Notes: generated by a model from the sequence alone, not told the origin. Counted from the stretch's first letter, positions 1 through 9,556 are shown. The stretch: 37,181 bases of DNA from Candidatus Taenariivivens baikalensis (GCA_009691445.1 SICL01000021.1:1-37181), one strand, 5' to 3'. Translations and numbers: made by a program.

Positions 1-495
1 CTTCGCGACGAGCCAGATCCTTCTCTTTGCCTTCCCAGGGATTTACTGCGAGCATCTTTTCTTGCGCCGCGCGGGAGGATTCAAGCGTTTGTCTTTCGTG
101 GGCGAGCCGCGCGGTCTCACGACTAATCGCATCCTGCTGAAAAATAGTTTGATTTTGAAGCTCCGCTTCGCGGCGAGCCAGATCCTTCTCTTTGCCTTCC
201 CAGGGATTTACTGCGAGCATCTTTTCTTGCGCCGCGCGGGAGGATTCAAGCGTTTGTCTTTCGTGGGCGAGCCGCGCGGTTTCACGACTAATCGCGTCCT
301 TCTGAAGTTTAGTTTGATTTTGAAGCTCCGCTTCGCGGCGAGCCAGATCCTTCTCTTTGCCTTCCCAAGAATTCACCGACAGCACTTTCTTTTGCCCAGC
401 GCGTTCCACTGCAAGAAACCGCCTCTCACGAGCAAGCTCTGCGGTTTTACGAGCGATTTCATCCTTTTGAAGTTCGAGCTGCTTTTGAAAATCGC
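1..495 (-). repeat. Tandem 165-bp coding repeat (at least three units)
   Basis: Units occupy 1-165, 166-330 and 331-495. The first two are nearly identical and the third is diverged but keeps the same length, which is exactly 55 codons. The array continues beyond the left edge, so the copy number is unknown. The outermost unit (331-495) being the most diverged fits recent duplication of the inner units. Confidence 0.9.
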
Positions 496-1258
496 CCAAC
501 GCTTGCTCACGGCTCAGAGACTCTGTTTCTTGAGCGATCAATCGATTTGTCTTCACAACCTGGGCTTCTTTCAGATTCTCCTTCATCTCCGCCAAAACTT
601 GCTGGATCGCGGATATTTTTTGCTCCCGTTGAGTCAAATCATTCGTCAGTTTGTCAACGCGCCCCTTAAGCTGATTTTCTTTCTGCGCCCAAATATCCCC
701 CGATTTCGTGACCTGTCCACGAAGGCTGGCTATTTCTTTTTGAAGCAAAAGCTCTTTCGAACGATCCACCGAAGCAGGGGCCGGCACAGAAGGAATTATT
801 GTTTTTTCTTTGCGAATGTTTTCGTCGAAAGCTTTTCGTTCTTGGTCAATGCTTCGACGGACTTGCGCCAGATGTGCGCGTTCCTGCTGCAGCGCCAAGG
901 CCTGAGAGCGGATTTTTTCATCAGCCTCAGCAGTCATTTCCTGTCCGCGCCGTTCAAGAGAAGTCACGCGGGAGCGGCTCTCCGTATCCCAACCTTCTTT
1001 TTCTTTTTTAAAATTCTGAATTTTCTCAAGGAGTTCCTGTTTGATATGTTCAAGCTGGCCTTCTTTTTGATCCAGAAGAAAGCTATCTTTTTGCCTCTGA
1101 TCTTCCCACTGTTTTTTGGCGGCTTCAAATGAAGCAATGTCCTGGGCGAGAGAGCTAACAGCGGCGTCTTGTGCGTAAAGAGGATGCCAAGAAAGAGAGA
1201 AAACAAGGGCGCAAGAAATTGTTTTTGTCAAAAAAATGCGTGCAGGATTAAATGTCAT
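1..1258 (-). CDS. Secreted coiled-coil protein with 55-residue tandem repeats (partial, C-terminus beyond left edge)
   Basis: An open minus-strand frame runs from ATG at 1258 to the window edge without a stop, giving about 419 codons. It starts with a signal peptide: the basic start MTFNPARIF is followed by a hydrophobic stretch ending near HPLYAQDA. The rest is almost entirely charged helix rich in Glu, Lys, Gln and Arg, with many QKE, EKE and RRE heptad-like runs, so a long coiled coil is expected. From about codon 255 to the edge the protein consists of near-identical 55-residue repeats, each containing NPWEGKEKDLARREAEL and ISRETARLAHERQTLESS. The plus-strand frame over the same bases is a shadow, because only the minus frame has the signal peptide and coiled-coil composition. 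A good sigma-70-like promoter lies upstream at 1398-1426, with a hairpin in the leader. Function is unknown; a periplasmic structural or spacer role is a guess. Confidence 0.8.
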   Translation of the reverse strand, partial: MTFNPARIFLTKTISCALVFSLSWHPLYAQDAAVSSLAQDIASFEAAKKQWEDQRQKDSFLLDQKEGQLEHIKQELLEKIQNFKKEKEGWDTESRSRVTSLERRGQEMTAEADEKIRSQALALQQERAHLAQVRRSIDQERKAFDENIRKEKTIIPSVPAPASVDRSKELLLQKEIASLRGQVTKSGDIWAQKENQLKGRVDKLTNDLTQREQKISAIQQVLAEMKENLKEAQVVKTNRLIAQETESLSREQALGDFQKQLELQKDEIARKTAELARERRFLAVERAGQKKVLSVNSWEGKEKDLARREAELQNQTKLQKDAISRETARLAHERQTLESSRAAQEKMLAVNPWEGKEKDLARREAELQNQTIFQQDAISRETARLAHERQTLESSRAAQEKMLAVNPWEGKEKDLARRE

Positions 1259-1306
1259 GTGTTTGATGAAACGCCCAAGAAAAATAGTAAAACTGTGTAA
1301 AGAAAA

Positions 1307-1333
1307 AGAGCTCCATCATCTCGATGGAGCTCT
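1307..1333 (-). terminator. 11-bp perfect hairpin with T-rich tail on the minus strand
   Basis: AGAGCTCCATC (1307-1317) pairs perfectly with GATGGAGCTCT (1323-1333) across a 5-nt loop. On the minus strand it is followed by CTTTTTCTTT, as in an intrinsic terminator. It lies between the promoter at 1398-1426 and the coiled-coil gene start at 1258. It may end leftward read-through from apt or act as an attenuator in the coiled-coil gene leader. Confidence 0.6.
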
Positions 1334-1397
1334 GATTTAGTTCGTTTTAATTCGCATACGAAAGCGTTGAAAATCTCCCGTTCAATAAAGGTGCTGT

Positions 1398-1426
1398 AAG
1401 TTAACACAGCCCTTGACGTATGTCAA
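1398..1426 (-). promoter_or_regulatory. Sigma-70-type promoter for the coiled-coil gene
   Basis: On the minus strand a perfect TTGACA (1426-1421) is separated by 17 bp from TAACTT (1403-1398). The -35 box sits inside a palindrome, CTTGAC-GTAT-GTCAAG (1412-1427), which could be a repressor operator. The predicted transcript starts near 1391 and crosses the 1307-1333 hairpin before reaching the ATG at 1258. Confidence 0.5.
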
Positions 1427-1484
1427 GATACGGCAAGCACTAACGGCAGGAAAAAAAACAAACTTCAGGGGTCGAGAATCCGCC

Positions 1485-1514
1485 TTTGGTGTTACTAGGA
1501 ATTCCTGATATAAT
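1485..1514 (+). promoter_or_regulatory. Probable promoter of tRNA-Arg(CCT)
   Basis: A perfect TATAAT lies at 1509-1514, 12 bp before the tRNA. The matching -35 region is weak (TTTGGT at 1485-1490, 18-bp spacer). Confidence 0.45.
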
Positions 1515-1526
1515 CCCGCCCAAAGC

Positions 1527-1600
1527 GCCCCTATAGCTCAACTGGATAGAGCATCTCCATCCTAAGGAGAGGGTTTTAGGTTCGAGTCCTAATGGGGGCA
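1527..1600 (+). tRNA. tRNA-Arg (anticodon CCT)
   Basis: The cloverleaf is complete. Acceptor GCCCCTA pairs with TGGGGGC (one G-U), followed by discriminator A at 1600. The D arm holds AGCTCAACTGGATAGAGC. The anticodon stem TCTCC/GGAGA closes a 7-nt loop with CCT at 1561-1563. The T arm is TTAGG-TTCGAGT-CCTAA. It reads AGG codons. The 3' CCA is not encoded, and a run of six T follows directly, serving as a likely terminator. Confidence 0.96.
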
Positions 1601-1648
1601 TTTTTTATTGGATTTTTGAAGAAGAAAAGCGGAGTCAGTTCGTGCTAG

Positions 1649-1786
1649 AAGCGGTTTCATAAGTCCTTTTTGGTCATTGCGAGTCCCGCGCTTTGGCGGA
1701 GACGAAGCAATCCCTGGGTGTAACCCGAGATTGCTTCGCTTTGCTTGCAATGACAAATAAAAGAATTGAGACTTATGAAACCGCTT
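1649..1786. repeat. Nested palindromic (MITE/REP-like) element
   Basis: Perfect 17-bp inverted arms AAGCGGTTTCATAAGTC (1649-1665) and its complement (1770-1786) enclose an inner imperfect palindrome. The inner part runs from GTCATTGCGAG (1673) to TTGCAATGAC (1754). It belongs to the same TCATTGCGAG / GAAGCAATCTC family as the copies at 13071-13440 and 30586-30650. It sits downstream of apt and could also end its transcript. I see no gene in it. Confidence 0.75.
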
Positions 1787-1817
1787 TTAGTGAGTTACGA
1801 TAAAAGAAGCGTTTGAT

Positions 1818-2348
1818 TTAGTAGCGGATAACGGTGTGAACGCCGTAGCGGGAAAGTTTCTTTCTCCCGCCTAAAAAAGAGAGTTCAATCAGAAAACTCA
1901 GCCCCACCACCTTGGCTCCGAGTCCTTCCACCAACTGAGCCGCAGCAAGAGCTGTTCCGCCCGTCGCCAGGAGATCATCCACAATCACGACACGCGATCC
2001 CTTTTCAATGGCGTCTTTGTGGATTTCCAAAACAGCTTCGCCATATTCAAGCGCGTAGGCTGTTTTGTTCGTGAGGTAAGGAAGTTTCCCTTCTTTGCGA
2101 ACCGGAACAAACCCGGCCTTGAGCCGGCAAGCAATTATCGTGCTGAAAATAAACCCGCGTGACTCAATACCCACCACGTAATCAATTTTTTTTTCAGAGA
2201 GATTTTTTCCCATCAAATCAATCGCTATTTTAAAAAGCCGGGGATCTTTCAAGATAGGCGTGATGTCCTTAAAAACGATTCCCTTCTTGGGGAAATTCGG
2301 GATATCCCGGACAGCTTTTTGAAGTGAAGAGGCTGGTGAAGAGGCCAT
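1818..2348 (-). CDS. apt: Adenine phosphoribosyltransferase
   Basis: This cytosolic purine-salvage enzyme converts adenine plus PRPP to AMP. The signature PRPP-binding loop VVIVDDLLATGGTA is at about residues 120-133, and the adenine-site region DIPNFPKKGIVFKDITP lies near the N-terminus. At about 176 residues it is full length for the family. ATG at 2348 is preferred; an in-frame TTG lies directly upstream at 2351. The rpoD stop (2354-2352) is three bases before this ATG, so translation is probably coupled to rpoD and the two are co-transcribed. The C-terminus is compact and nothing looks broken. Confidence 0.95.
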   Translation of the reverse strand: MASSPASSLQKAVRDIPNFPKKGIVFKDITPILKDPRLFKIAIDLMGKNLSEKKIDYVVGIESRGFIFSTIIACRLKAGFVPVRKEGKLPYLTNKTAYALEYGEAVLEIHKDAIEKGSRVVIVDDLLATGGTALAAAQLVEGLGAKVVGLSFLIELSFLGGRKKLSRYGVHTVIRY

Positions 2349-2351
2349 CAA

Positions 2352-3572
2352 TCAGGGGTCGACATAGTTTTGCAGACGATCATCTTCGGTCGCGAGATGG
2401 ATCCTAATTTTTTTGAGGGCCACAACTTCGATTTGCCGCACGCGCTCACGGGTAATGGTAAATTCCTGAGCAACGGCTTCCAGCGTATGGCTTTCCTCAT
2501 TAAAAAGACCAAAGCGCAAAACAAGAATACGGCGTTCACGCTCATCAAGCATATCCAGAAGTTTCTGAACACGCTCAAGCTTTAAGAACTCGGCGACTCT
2601 CACATCTGGGGCATGAGATGAATCATCTTCAATCAAGTCGATTAATTCCGCGGTTCCATCCAGACTGACGGGGGCATTAAGCGAACTTGGACGGCCGGCA
2701 ATGTTTTCAATTTCTTTCACCTTCTGCACGGAGACATCCATAATTTTGGCAATTTCCCTTCGCGTTGGCATGCGGTTCAAACGCTGCATAAGCCCGTCGC
2801 GGATTTTCCGCCATTTAGAAATAACGTCGTACATGTAAACAGGTATGCGGATCGTTTTTCCCTGATTGGAAAGCGAGCGCATGAGGGCCTGTTTGATCCA
2901 CCAGGAGGCGTAGGTCGAAAAGCGGTAACCGCGTTCGGGATTAAACTTTTCCACCGCGCGCATGAGGCCGATATTTCCTTCTTCCACCAGATCGGAAAAA
3001 GAAAGACCCATATTGGCATAGCGTTTGGCAATCGAGATCACCAAGCGGAGGTTCGAGCGGATCATCTGCTGGCGGGCTTCAATGGCTCCCTTGACTTTTG
3101 ATTTAATCCTCTGAGAGAGCGCGATTTCTTCATCCGCAGTGAGAAGCGGGATATGTTCAATCTGGTCAAGATAGATCTTCATCGTGGTCCGGTCAAGCGT
3201 TTGATCGGACTCATTTGGATCTTCGCTGGACTCTTCTTCCCGACGACCCCGATGGCGGTGTCTTCGGTCAAGAGGCGCTTCTAAAACGGCCTCTTCACGG
3301 AGGACTTCCTCCATCTCCCTGGAAATCGTATCTTGTCCGGTTTTTTTTTCGGATCTGGCAGATTCGCGAAGGATCTTTTTCTGCTTAATTTCCTTCGCTT
3401 TTTCCTCGCGCTGATGCTGACGAATCTTGATATTTTCAAGAATATGCGCCAGAGGTTTATTCTTCAGCGAGGAAGCCACAGCCTTCTTCTTTATTTCAAC
3501 CGGACGCGCTTGCTTCGATTTCCTGGAAAACCCCGCGACTTTCTTCGACCTGCTTTTTTTAAATACGACCAT
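2352..3572 (-). CDS. rpoD: RNA polymerase primary-type sigma-70 factor
   Basis: The 406-residue protein directs RNA polymerase to -35/-10 promoters. The N-terminal ~110 residues are basic and low complexity and do not look like region 1.1. Region 1.2 (LYLDQIE-like, here [15 protein letters not shown]) is followed by region 2 with [16 protein letters not shown], the core-binding [14 protein letters not shown], and [13 protein letters not shown] for -10 melting. Region 3 and then region 4 ([14 protein letters not shown] and [10 protein letters not shown], the -35 helix-turn-helix) close the protein. It is shorter than E. coli RpoD because the large non-conserved insert is absent. ATG at 3572 lies 13 bp after the ppdK stop. 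Whether it is the only primary sigma or one of several cannot be told from this window. Confidence 0.92.
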   Translation of the reverse strand: MVVFKKSRSKKVAGFSRKSKQARPVEIKKKAVASSLKNKPLAHILENIKIRQHQREEKAKEIKQKKILRESARSEKKTGQDTISREMEEVLREEAVLEAPLDRRHRHRGRREEESSEDPNESDQTLDRTTMKIYLDQIEHIPLLTADEEIALSQRIKSKVKGAIEARQQMIRSNLRLVISIAKRYANMGLSFSDLVEEGNIGLMRAVEKFNPERGYRFSTYASWWIKQALMRSLSNQGKTIRIPVYMYDVISKWRKIRDGLMQRLNRMPTRREIAKIMDVSVQKVKEIENIAGRPSSLNAPVSLDGTAELIDLIEDDSSHAPDVRVAEFLKLERVQKLLDMLDERERRILVLRFGLFNEESHTLEAVAQEFTITRERVRQIEVVALKKIRIHLATEDDRLQNYVDP

Positions 3573-3585
3573 TTAATTCCAAGGG

Positions 3586-6264
3586 TTATTTCTTTTTACT
3601 GCGAACAACAGCCTGAGCAGCAGCCAACCGAGCAATGGGCACGCGATAAGGAGAACAACTAACATAGTTCATTCCAACGCGATGACAAAACTCAACGGAT
3701 GCGGGATCCCCGCCATGCTCACCACAAATACCTACTTTTAAATCTGGCTTAGTGTTACGGCCTTTCTCGATCCCAAGTTGAATCAAATATCCGACACCCT
3801 CTTGATCGAGGCTCTGAAAAGGATCCTTGTCAAAGATTCCCCGCTGGACATAAGCCCCTAAGAAAGAGCCCGCATCATCCCGTGAAAAGCCAAGGGCCAT
3901 CTGGGTAAGATCGTTGGTTCCGAACGAAAAAAACTGAGCGCTTTCGGCAATCTTGTCGGCCGTAAGGGCTGCCCGGGGAATCTCGATCATCGTTCCGATC
4001 AGATAATCTACCTTCATTCCCTTTTCCCGAAAAACCTTATTGATGATTTCAATCATCTCATTTTTCAGGATATCCAATTCCTTTTTCATTCCGACCAAAG
4101 GAATCATAATCTCAGGATAAACCTTAATTCCCTTTTTCTTGACGTTGCAGGCCGCCTCAATAATCGCGCGTGTCTGCATATCATAGATTTCAGGATAACT
4201 AATCCCAAGCCGGCAACCACGATGTCCCAGCATAGGATTGAATTCATGGAGCGCCTGAACTTTTTCTTGCACCTTTTGCAAAGGAATATTCATGACTTGC
4301 GCCATTTCCTTTTGATTGGCTTCTTCATGAGGCAGAAACTCATGAAGCGGCGGATCCAAAAGGCGGACCGTGACGGGAAGTCCTTTCATGGCTTCAAAAA
4401 TTCCTTCAAAATCTCCGCGCTGCATGGGAAGAAGCTTCGCAAGCGCCTTAACGCGGCCGTCCTTATCATCTGAGAGAATCATTTCACGCACAGCAATGAT
4501 GCGGTCGCCTTCAAAAAACATATGTTCGGTACGGCAAAGCCCGATGCCTTCGGCGCCGAATCCGCGTGCGACTTCAGCGTCATTCGGAGTATCCGCATTG
4601 GTGCGCACTTTTAATGTGCGAGCAGCATCCGCCCATTTCATTAACGTTCCGAAATCACCGGAGAGCGTTGAGCGAATCGTTTCTAATTGGCCGAGATAAA
4701 CTTCACCCAATCCTCCGTCTAAGGAAATCCAGTCGCCTTCTTTGACCACGGTACTTCCGACCGTAAATTTTTTGGCCGCATAATCAATATGGATGGTCCC
4801 AACACCGGCTACGCAGCATTTTCCCATTCCGCGCGCCACAACGGCCGCGTGAGAAGTCATTCCGCCGCGAGCGGTCAAGATTCCTTTGGCTGCATGCATT
4901 CCACCGATATCTTCGGGAGAAGTTTCTATGCGTACTAAAATTACGGACTCTCCTTTTTTCGCCATATCTTCAGCATGTTCCGCATTGAAAACCACTTTAC
5001 CGCTTGCCGCACCGGGAGAAGCGGGAAGACCTTTGGCAATGGCTTGTTTTTTCTGTTTAGGATCAAAGGTCGGATGAAGAAGCTGATCCAGATGTTTTGG
5101 ATCGACACGCATGATCGCTTGATCCCGCGTCAACTTACCTTCCTTCACAAGCTCGACCGCAATACGAACGGCTGCTGCCGCAGTACGCTTTCCGTTGCGA
5201 GTCTGAAGGATATAGAGCTTATTTTCTTGAATCGTAAACTCGATGTCCTGCATATCACGATAATGTTTTTCGAGTTTTTCACGAATCGCAACAAGCTGTT
5301 TATAAAGCACCGGCCAAGTCTTTGCCATTCCATCCAAGGGAAGCGGAGTACGGATGCCAGCCACCACGTCTTCTCCTTGAGCATTGACCAGAAACTCTCC
5401 ATAAAATTTATTTTCACCGGTAGAAGGATTGCGCGTGAAGCAGACTCCGGTTCCGGAAGTGTCACCCATATTTCCAAACACCATCGCTTGAACGCTGACC
5501 GCGGTTCCAAGAAGTCCGCGAATATCATTCAGCTCGAGGTATTTAAGCGCTCGGGGATTTTTCCAAGAGGCAAAGACAGCATTGATTGCTTTTTTTAGCT
5601 GTTCGTAAGGATCGGTGGGAAATTCTTCACCCGTAGCTTTCTTCACTACTTCTTTATATTTCGCTACAACATCTTTGAGATCCTTGGCAGAAAGATCCGT
5701 ATCAGCTTTGGCGCCTACTTGTTTTTTCTTGGTTTCCAGAACATGCTCAAATTCATCATGATTGACGCCCATCACCACATTGCCGAACATCTGAATGAAA
5801 CGACGGTAGGAATCCATCGCAAAACGTTCATTTTCGGTTTTGATAATCAAACCCTGAACCACTTCTGGATTGAGACCAAGATTGAGAACCGTGTCCATCA
5901 TTCCGGGCATGGAAACAGCCGCACCGGACCGGACAGAAACGAGGAGAGGATTATCGCGATCGCCGAATTTAGCGCCGAGAGCGTTTTCGAGTTTCTTAAT
6001 ATTTTCTTTAATCTGAGCCTCAAGACCGACGGGCCATTTTTTCCCGGTTTCATAATATTCAGCACAGCTATCGGTCGTAATGGTAAACCCAGGAGGAACG
6101 GGAATACCGATGCTCATCATCTCCGCGAGGTTGGCGCCTTTTCCGCCAAGAAGGGCTTTCATCTTGGCATTTCCTTCAGCCTTACCATTGCCGAAGAAGT
6201 AGACGAATTTCTTTTTATTTTTGGAAGCTGCCGCCGAGGATTTATGATTCGAAACTGTTTTCAT
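3586..6264 (-). CDS. ppdK: Pyruvate, phosphate dikinase
   Basis: It interconverts pyruvate, ATP and Pi with PEP, AMP and PPi, linking glycolysis and gluconeogenesis in the cytosol. The 892-residue length matches the family. The N-terminal ATP-grasp domain begins with FGNGKAEGN and [10 protein letters not shown]. The swivelling phosphohistidine domain has [13 protein letters not shown] with the catalytic His at residue 472. The C-terminal TIM barrel carries [13 protein letters not shown] with the catalytic Cys at 847. The start is well supported: AAAGGAGA (6271-6277) lies 7 nt before the ATG. It precedes rpoD by only 13 bp. A PPi-linked glycolytic enzyme is common in anaerobes, but that lifestyle is an inference. 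Confidence 0.97.
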   Translation of the reverse strand: MKTVSNHKSSAAASKNKKKFVYFFGNGKAEGNAKMKALLGGKGANLAEMMSIGIPVPPGFTITTDSCAEYYETGKKWPVGLEAQIKENIKKLENALGAKFGDRDNPLLVSVRSGAAVSMPGMMDTVLNLGLNPEVVQGLIIKTENERFAMDSYRRFIQMFGNVVMGVNHDEFEHVLETKKKQVGAKADTDLSAKDLKDVVAKYKEVVKKATGEEFPTDPYEQLKKAINAVFASWKNPRALKYLELNDIRGLLGTAVSVQAMVFGNMGDTSGTGVCFTRNPSTGENKFYGEFLVNAQGEDVVAGIRTPLPLDGMAKTWPVLYKQLVAIREKLEKHYRDMQDIEFTIQENKLYILQTRNGKRTAAAAVRIAVELVKEGKLTRDQAIMRVDPKHLDQLLHPTFDPKQKKQAIAKGLPASPGAASGKVVFNAEHAEDMAKKGESVILVRIETSPEDIGGMHAAKGILTARGGMTSHAAVVARGMGKCCVAGVGTIHIDYAAKKFTVGSTVVKEGDWISLDGGLGEVYLGQLETIRSTLSGDFGTLMKWADAARTLKVRTNADTPNDAEVARGFGAEGIGLCRTEHMFFEGDRIIAVREMILSDDKDGRVKALAKLLPMQRGDFEGIFEAMKGLPVTVRLLDPPLHEFLPHEEANQKEMAQVMNIPLQKVQEKVQALHEFNPMLGHRGCRLGISYPEIYDMQTRAIIEAACNVKKKGIKVYPEIMIPLVGMKKELDILKNEMIEIINKVFREKGMKVDYLIGTMIEIPRAALTADKIAESAQFFSFGTNDLTQMALGFSRDDAGSFLGAYVQRGIFDKDPFQSLDQEGVGYLIQLGIEKGRNTKPDLKVGICGEHGGDPASVEFCHRVGMNYVSCSPYRVPIARLAAAQAVVRSKKK

Positions 6265-6372
6265 TTTTTTCTCCTTTGAATTCCCAAAACAATTACCTTG
6301 GATTGAATGTTGTAAAATTAATTTAAGACGTTTTTGATTTCCCGAAAGAAATGGGCGCGTATTCTATCATCC

Positions 6373-8505
6373 TTATTCTAATCTGGATAGCAAAGAAAGA
6401 TCCGCAAGACGGTCCGCGTAAAGGCTGTAGATTTCCTTGAGAAGCGCTTGGCGGTTGCGGCGAATTTCAGCATCTTCAACATTAACAAGGACTTTGCTAA
6501 AAAAATCATTCACAGGCTGGGCAAAACTTTCGGCAAACATCCGGGTCGCTTCCCAATATTTTTTCTGCTGCAGAAACTGACTCACCTGGGGCGATTTCAC
6601 CTTCCACACCTGATAAAGCCGGGTTTCCATCTCTTCCTTTAAGGAGGCCTCATTCACTTTGCCGGGATCGGTCTTCATGCCTTTGAGAATATTTGCGGTA
6701 CGCTCAATCACTTTGGCCGCTTGGACAAAGGCTTGATTTTCTTTTTCAAACATACTCGTCAGGATTTCATAACGCTCAAACACATCCGCCAGATCATCCC
6801 CTGAAGATTTATAAACCGCCTGGGCAATTTCGTAGGAACGGGTTCCGGCGCTGAGTCCCAATTCAAAAACTGTGCGGTCCTGAAAAAACTGGGAAAGCTT
6901 CTTTTGAAGATCTGCCGAAGACAGCTTAAGCGCACTTCCGTAAAGTTTTAGATTTTCTTCGATCAAAGATTGAAAAGAACAGTGGAATTGGTAAGCGCGA
7001 ACAAGTTTAACAATGATCCCGCCGGCACGGCGAAGCGCAAAAGGATCCTGGCTTCCCGTAGGTTCAAGTCCCATTCCAAAAGCACCCACAAGAAGATCAA
7101 AACGATCCATGAGTCCCAGCATCGCGCCGAGCGAATGAATTTCTTTTTTGATGGATTGATAATCTTCCGTAAGATTTTTCGGTAAATACTGAACGGCAAT
7201 GGCATCCGCCACTTCCTGTTTTTCTCCGGACTGCTTGGCATATTCCCCGCCGATGGTTCCCTGAAGCTCCGGCATTTCATAAACCAGATGCGTGAGAAGA
7301 TCGGCTTTGCAAAGACGGGCTGCGCGTTTCAGAGCACTCTGAGACGCCTCATTCCCCGAAAGTTTGCAAAAAATTCCGGCCAGCTTTTCCAGCCGTTCGG
7401 TTTTGTCCTTCATCGTCCCAAGCTTACCCAGATAAACAATCTGCTGAAGTTTCTCAACTCGAGTCTCGAGGGGTTGCTTGGTATCTTCCCGATAAAAATA
7501 GCGGGCGTCCTTCAAACGGGATTCAAGCACGTTTTCAAAATCCGCACGGATGCGTTCAAGGTTTTTCCGTTTTCCATTCAGGACCGCCACAAAACGATTC
7601 TCCATTTCCCCTTTGGCGTCATAGCAGGCAAAAATCTTTTGATTCTTTTTCATAACCGTTGCAAGGACTTCAGCCGGCAGCTGCAAATAATCCGCATCAA
7701 AGGTCCCGCTTAAGAGAAATGGTTCTTCCACCAGCTGTGCAACCATCCGAAGCAAATCTTCATCGATTTTGGTTTGATGATACTTGCTCTGAAGTTCTTC
7801 GCGAATGATCCTTTGTCTTTCTTCAAAATTTAAAATGACGTGATTTTTCTTCAGCGTCTTTTGATAAAGCATCCAGTCAGCGGAAAAAATTTTAAACGGC
7901 TTGGGCGCAAGAAACCGGTGGCCGCGGCTTGCCGTGCCGGCTTTGAGTCCGGCAAGTTGAATGGGAACAATCTGCTTATCCAGAAGTGCCACGATCCAGC
8001 GAATCGGTCTTGGAAATCTAAATTGTTTGGCTATTTCCGGCTCGAATCCATCCCATCGCATTGCTTTAGGAAACACCAGACTTGTTAAAAGGTTCTGAAT
8101 CATCAATGGAAGAACCTTGGTCACCAACTTTCCCTTTTCCTCTTTGACAAGGTAAACGAATTTTCCTTTGGGCGTATCCCGAATTTGGACTTCTTTGAGC
8201 TCGGCATTTTTACTTTTTAAAAATCCAAGAAGTGCCTGCGTCGGTTCATTGGCTTGATAGGCTTTTTCAAAGGATGGTCCGGAAAATTCGAGTGTCTGAT
8301 CTTTTTGCTTCAGGGCAATTCCGGAAACATAAAGACTGATTCTCCGGGGTGTCGCCTCAATTTTAATTCCAGCCGGGTCACAACCAATGCGGTTATCTGC
8401 CAGGGCCGCGCTTAAGCGCTTGGGCATTTCTGAATAAATCAAATCCAAAGCGTCCGTGGGAAGCTCCTCGACGCCGATTTCAACCAGAAGATGGCTCATG
8501 ATCAT
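6373..8505 (-). CDS. glyS: Glycyl-tRNA synthetase beta subunit
   Basis: This is the tRNA-binding subunit of the alpha2-beta2 glycyl-tRNA synthetase. The start SHLLVEIGVEELP is diagnostic for GlyS, and the C-terminal region resembles the DALR anticodon-binding domain (EIRRNRQALLKEIYSLYADRLADLSLL). At 710 residues it is full length. Its ATG (8505) directly follows the glyQ TAA with no intervening base. A second ATG at 8499 is equally plausible, since neither has a clear Shine-Dalgarno. Translation is likely coupled to glyQ. A 108-bp gap separates it from ppdK. Confidence 0.96.
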   Translation of the reverse strand: MIMSHLLVEIGVEELPTDALDLIYSEMPKRLSAALADNRIGCDPAGIKIEATPRRISLYVSGIALKQKDQTLEFSGPSFEKAYQANEPTQALLGFLKSKNAELKEVQIRDTPKGKFVYLVKEEKGKLVTKVLPLMIQNLLTSLVFPKAMRWDGFEPEIAKQFRFPRPIRWIVALLDKQIVPIQLAGLKAGTASRGHRFLAPKPFKIFSADWMLYQKTLKKNHVILNFEERQRIIREELQSKYHQTKIDEDLLRMVAQLVEEPFLLSGTFDADYLQLPAEVLATVMKKNQKIFACYDAKGEMENRFVAVLNGKRKNLERIRADFENVLESRLKDARYFYREDTKQPLETRVEKLQQIVYLGKLGTMKDKTERLEKLAGIFCKLSGNEASQSALKRAARLCKADLLTHLVYEMPELQGTIGGEYAKQSGEKQEVADAIAVQYLPKNLTEDYQSIKKEIHSLGAMLGLMDRFDLLVGAFGMGLEPTGSQDPFALRRAGGIIVKLVRAYQFHCSFQSLIEENLKLYGSALKLSSADLQKKLSQFFQDRTVFELGLSAGTRSYEIAQAVYKSSGDDLADVFERYEILTSMFEKENQAFVQAAKVIERTANILKGMKTDPGKVNEASLKEEMETRLYQVWKVKSPQVSQFLQQKKYWEATRMFAESFAQPVNDFFSKVLVNVEDAEIRRNRQALLKEIYSLYADRLADLSLLSRLE

Positions 8506-9423
8506 TTATTTCGCAGCTTTCTTTGTTTGCTTTGATTTGATGAGAGGAAAATTCTGCGCCTTGCGGGATTCTAGATATCCCTGCGCACAAGCACGCGCCA
8601 GGGCGCGGACCCGGCCGATGTATCGCGGACGTTCGTTCACACTCACAGCACCGCGCGCGTCCAGGAGATTAAAAACATGCGAGGTTTTTAAACAGTAATC
8701 ATAGGCAGGTAAAACCAGATTCTGTTCCAGAAGCCGCTTGGCCTCCGTTTCATATTCCTCAAAGTGTTTCAGGTACATTTGAGAGTTTGAATGCTCAAAG
8801 TTAAATGCAGAAAATTCTTTTTCTCCCTGCATGTGCACATCGCCGTAAGAAATTCCCGGCGTCCATTCAATATCAAAAATAGATTCTTTTTTTTGCAAGA
8901 ACATCGCAATGCGCTCCAGCCCGTATGTGATTTCGCAGGAAGGCAGTTCGAGGTCAATACTGCCGCATTGCTGGAAATACGTGAACTGCGTGACTTCCAT
9001 ACTATCCAGCCAGACTTCCCATCCGAGTCCCCACGCCCCAAGCGTCGGCGACTCCCAATCATCTTCCACAAAGCGGATATCGTGCGAAAGCGCATCAATG
9101 CCAAGCTCGCGCAAACTATCAAGATAGAGTTCTTGGGAATTTTCGCGCGCCGGCTTCATGATCACTTGATATTGGTAATAATGCTGCGTACGGTGGGGGT
9201 TTTCGCCGTAGCGTCCATCCGTGGGACGGCGGGAAGGCTCGACATAAGCCGCATTCCAGGGCTCAGGACCAAGCGCTCTTAAAAAAGTATGGGGAGAAAA
9301 AGTACCGGCGCCAACTTCCAGATCATAAGGCTGCATGATAAGACAGCCCTGTCGGCTCCAATAGGCATTGAGTTTCTGAATCAGTTCCTGGAAGGTCAAA
9401 GCTTTCGGCATAAGTTCGGGCAT
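8506..9423 (-). CDS. glyQ: Glycyl-tRNA synthetase alpha subunit
   Basis: This is the class II catalytic subunit that activates glycine. [18 protein letters not shown] and [26 protein letters not shown] are textbook GlyQ, and motif 2 ([18 protein letters not shown]) and motif 3 ([13 protein letters not shown]) are intact. The ~300-residue length fits. Two starts are possible: ATG 9423 and ATG 9411. A promoter-like TTGCAA-17-TAGAAT upstream has its -10 overlapping ATG 9423, which would favour 9411 with a nearly leaderless mRNA. It is the first gene of the glyQ-glyS-ppdK-rpoD-apt series. Confidence 0.96.
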   Translation of the reverse strand: MPELMPKALTFQELIQKLNAYWSRQGCLIMQPYDLEVGAGTFSPHTFLRALGPEPWNAAYVEPSRRPTDGRYGENPHRTQHYYQYQVIMKPARENSQELYLDSLRELGIDALSHDIRFVEDDWESPTLGAWGLGWEVWLDSMEVTQFTYFQQCGSIDLELPSCEITYGLERIAMFLQKKESIFDIEWTPGISYGDVHMQGEKEFSAFNFEHSNSQMYLKHFEEYETEAKRLLEQNLVLPAYDYCLKTSHVFNLLDARGAVSVNERPRYIGRVRALARACAQGYLESRKAQNFPLIKSKQTKKAAK

Positions 9424-9450
9424 TCTAACAAAAACCTACGCCCTTTGCAA
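9422..9450 (-). promoter_or_regulatory. Candidate glyQ promoter overlapping the annotated start
   Basis: On the minus strand TTGCAA (9450-9445) is 17 bp from TAGAAT (9427-9422). The -10 box overlaps the upstream ATG of glyQ, so the transcript would start near 9415 and the ATG at 9411 would be the first usable one. Confidence 0.35.
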
Positions 9451-9486
9451 AATTTACGAAAAAATAGACAGACAGGAGAAAAAAAA

Positions 9487-9515
9487 GGGACAGGTCTCAA
9501 GCGCCGACCTGCCCC
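9487..9515 (-). terminator. Intrinsic terminator downstream of the comEA-like gene
   Basis: GGGACAGGTC (9487-9496) pairs with GACCTGCCCC (9506-9515) with one G-U when read on the minus strand. Eight U-equivalents follow on that strand. The plus strand also has a T-rich tail (CTCTTTTTTC), so it may work both ways. The arm GGGACAGGTCTCA recurs exactly at 31093-31105 in opposite orientation, suggesting a dispersed repeat was recruited as a terminator. Confidence 0.65.
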
Positions 9516-9556
9516 CTCTTTTTTCTTGCGCCTTCCAAATCCAGAACAGTCTCCGG

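Noticed and set aside
62..1132. Long plus-strand ORF across the left end
   Set aside because: It is the complement of the repetitive coiled-coil gene. Its translation has no recognisable start region, and the minus frame has a signal peptide and a typical coiled-coil composition.
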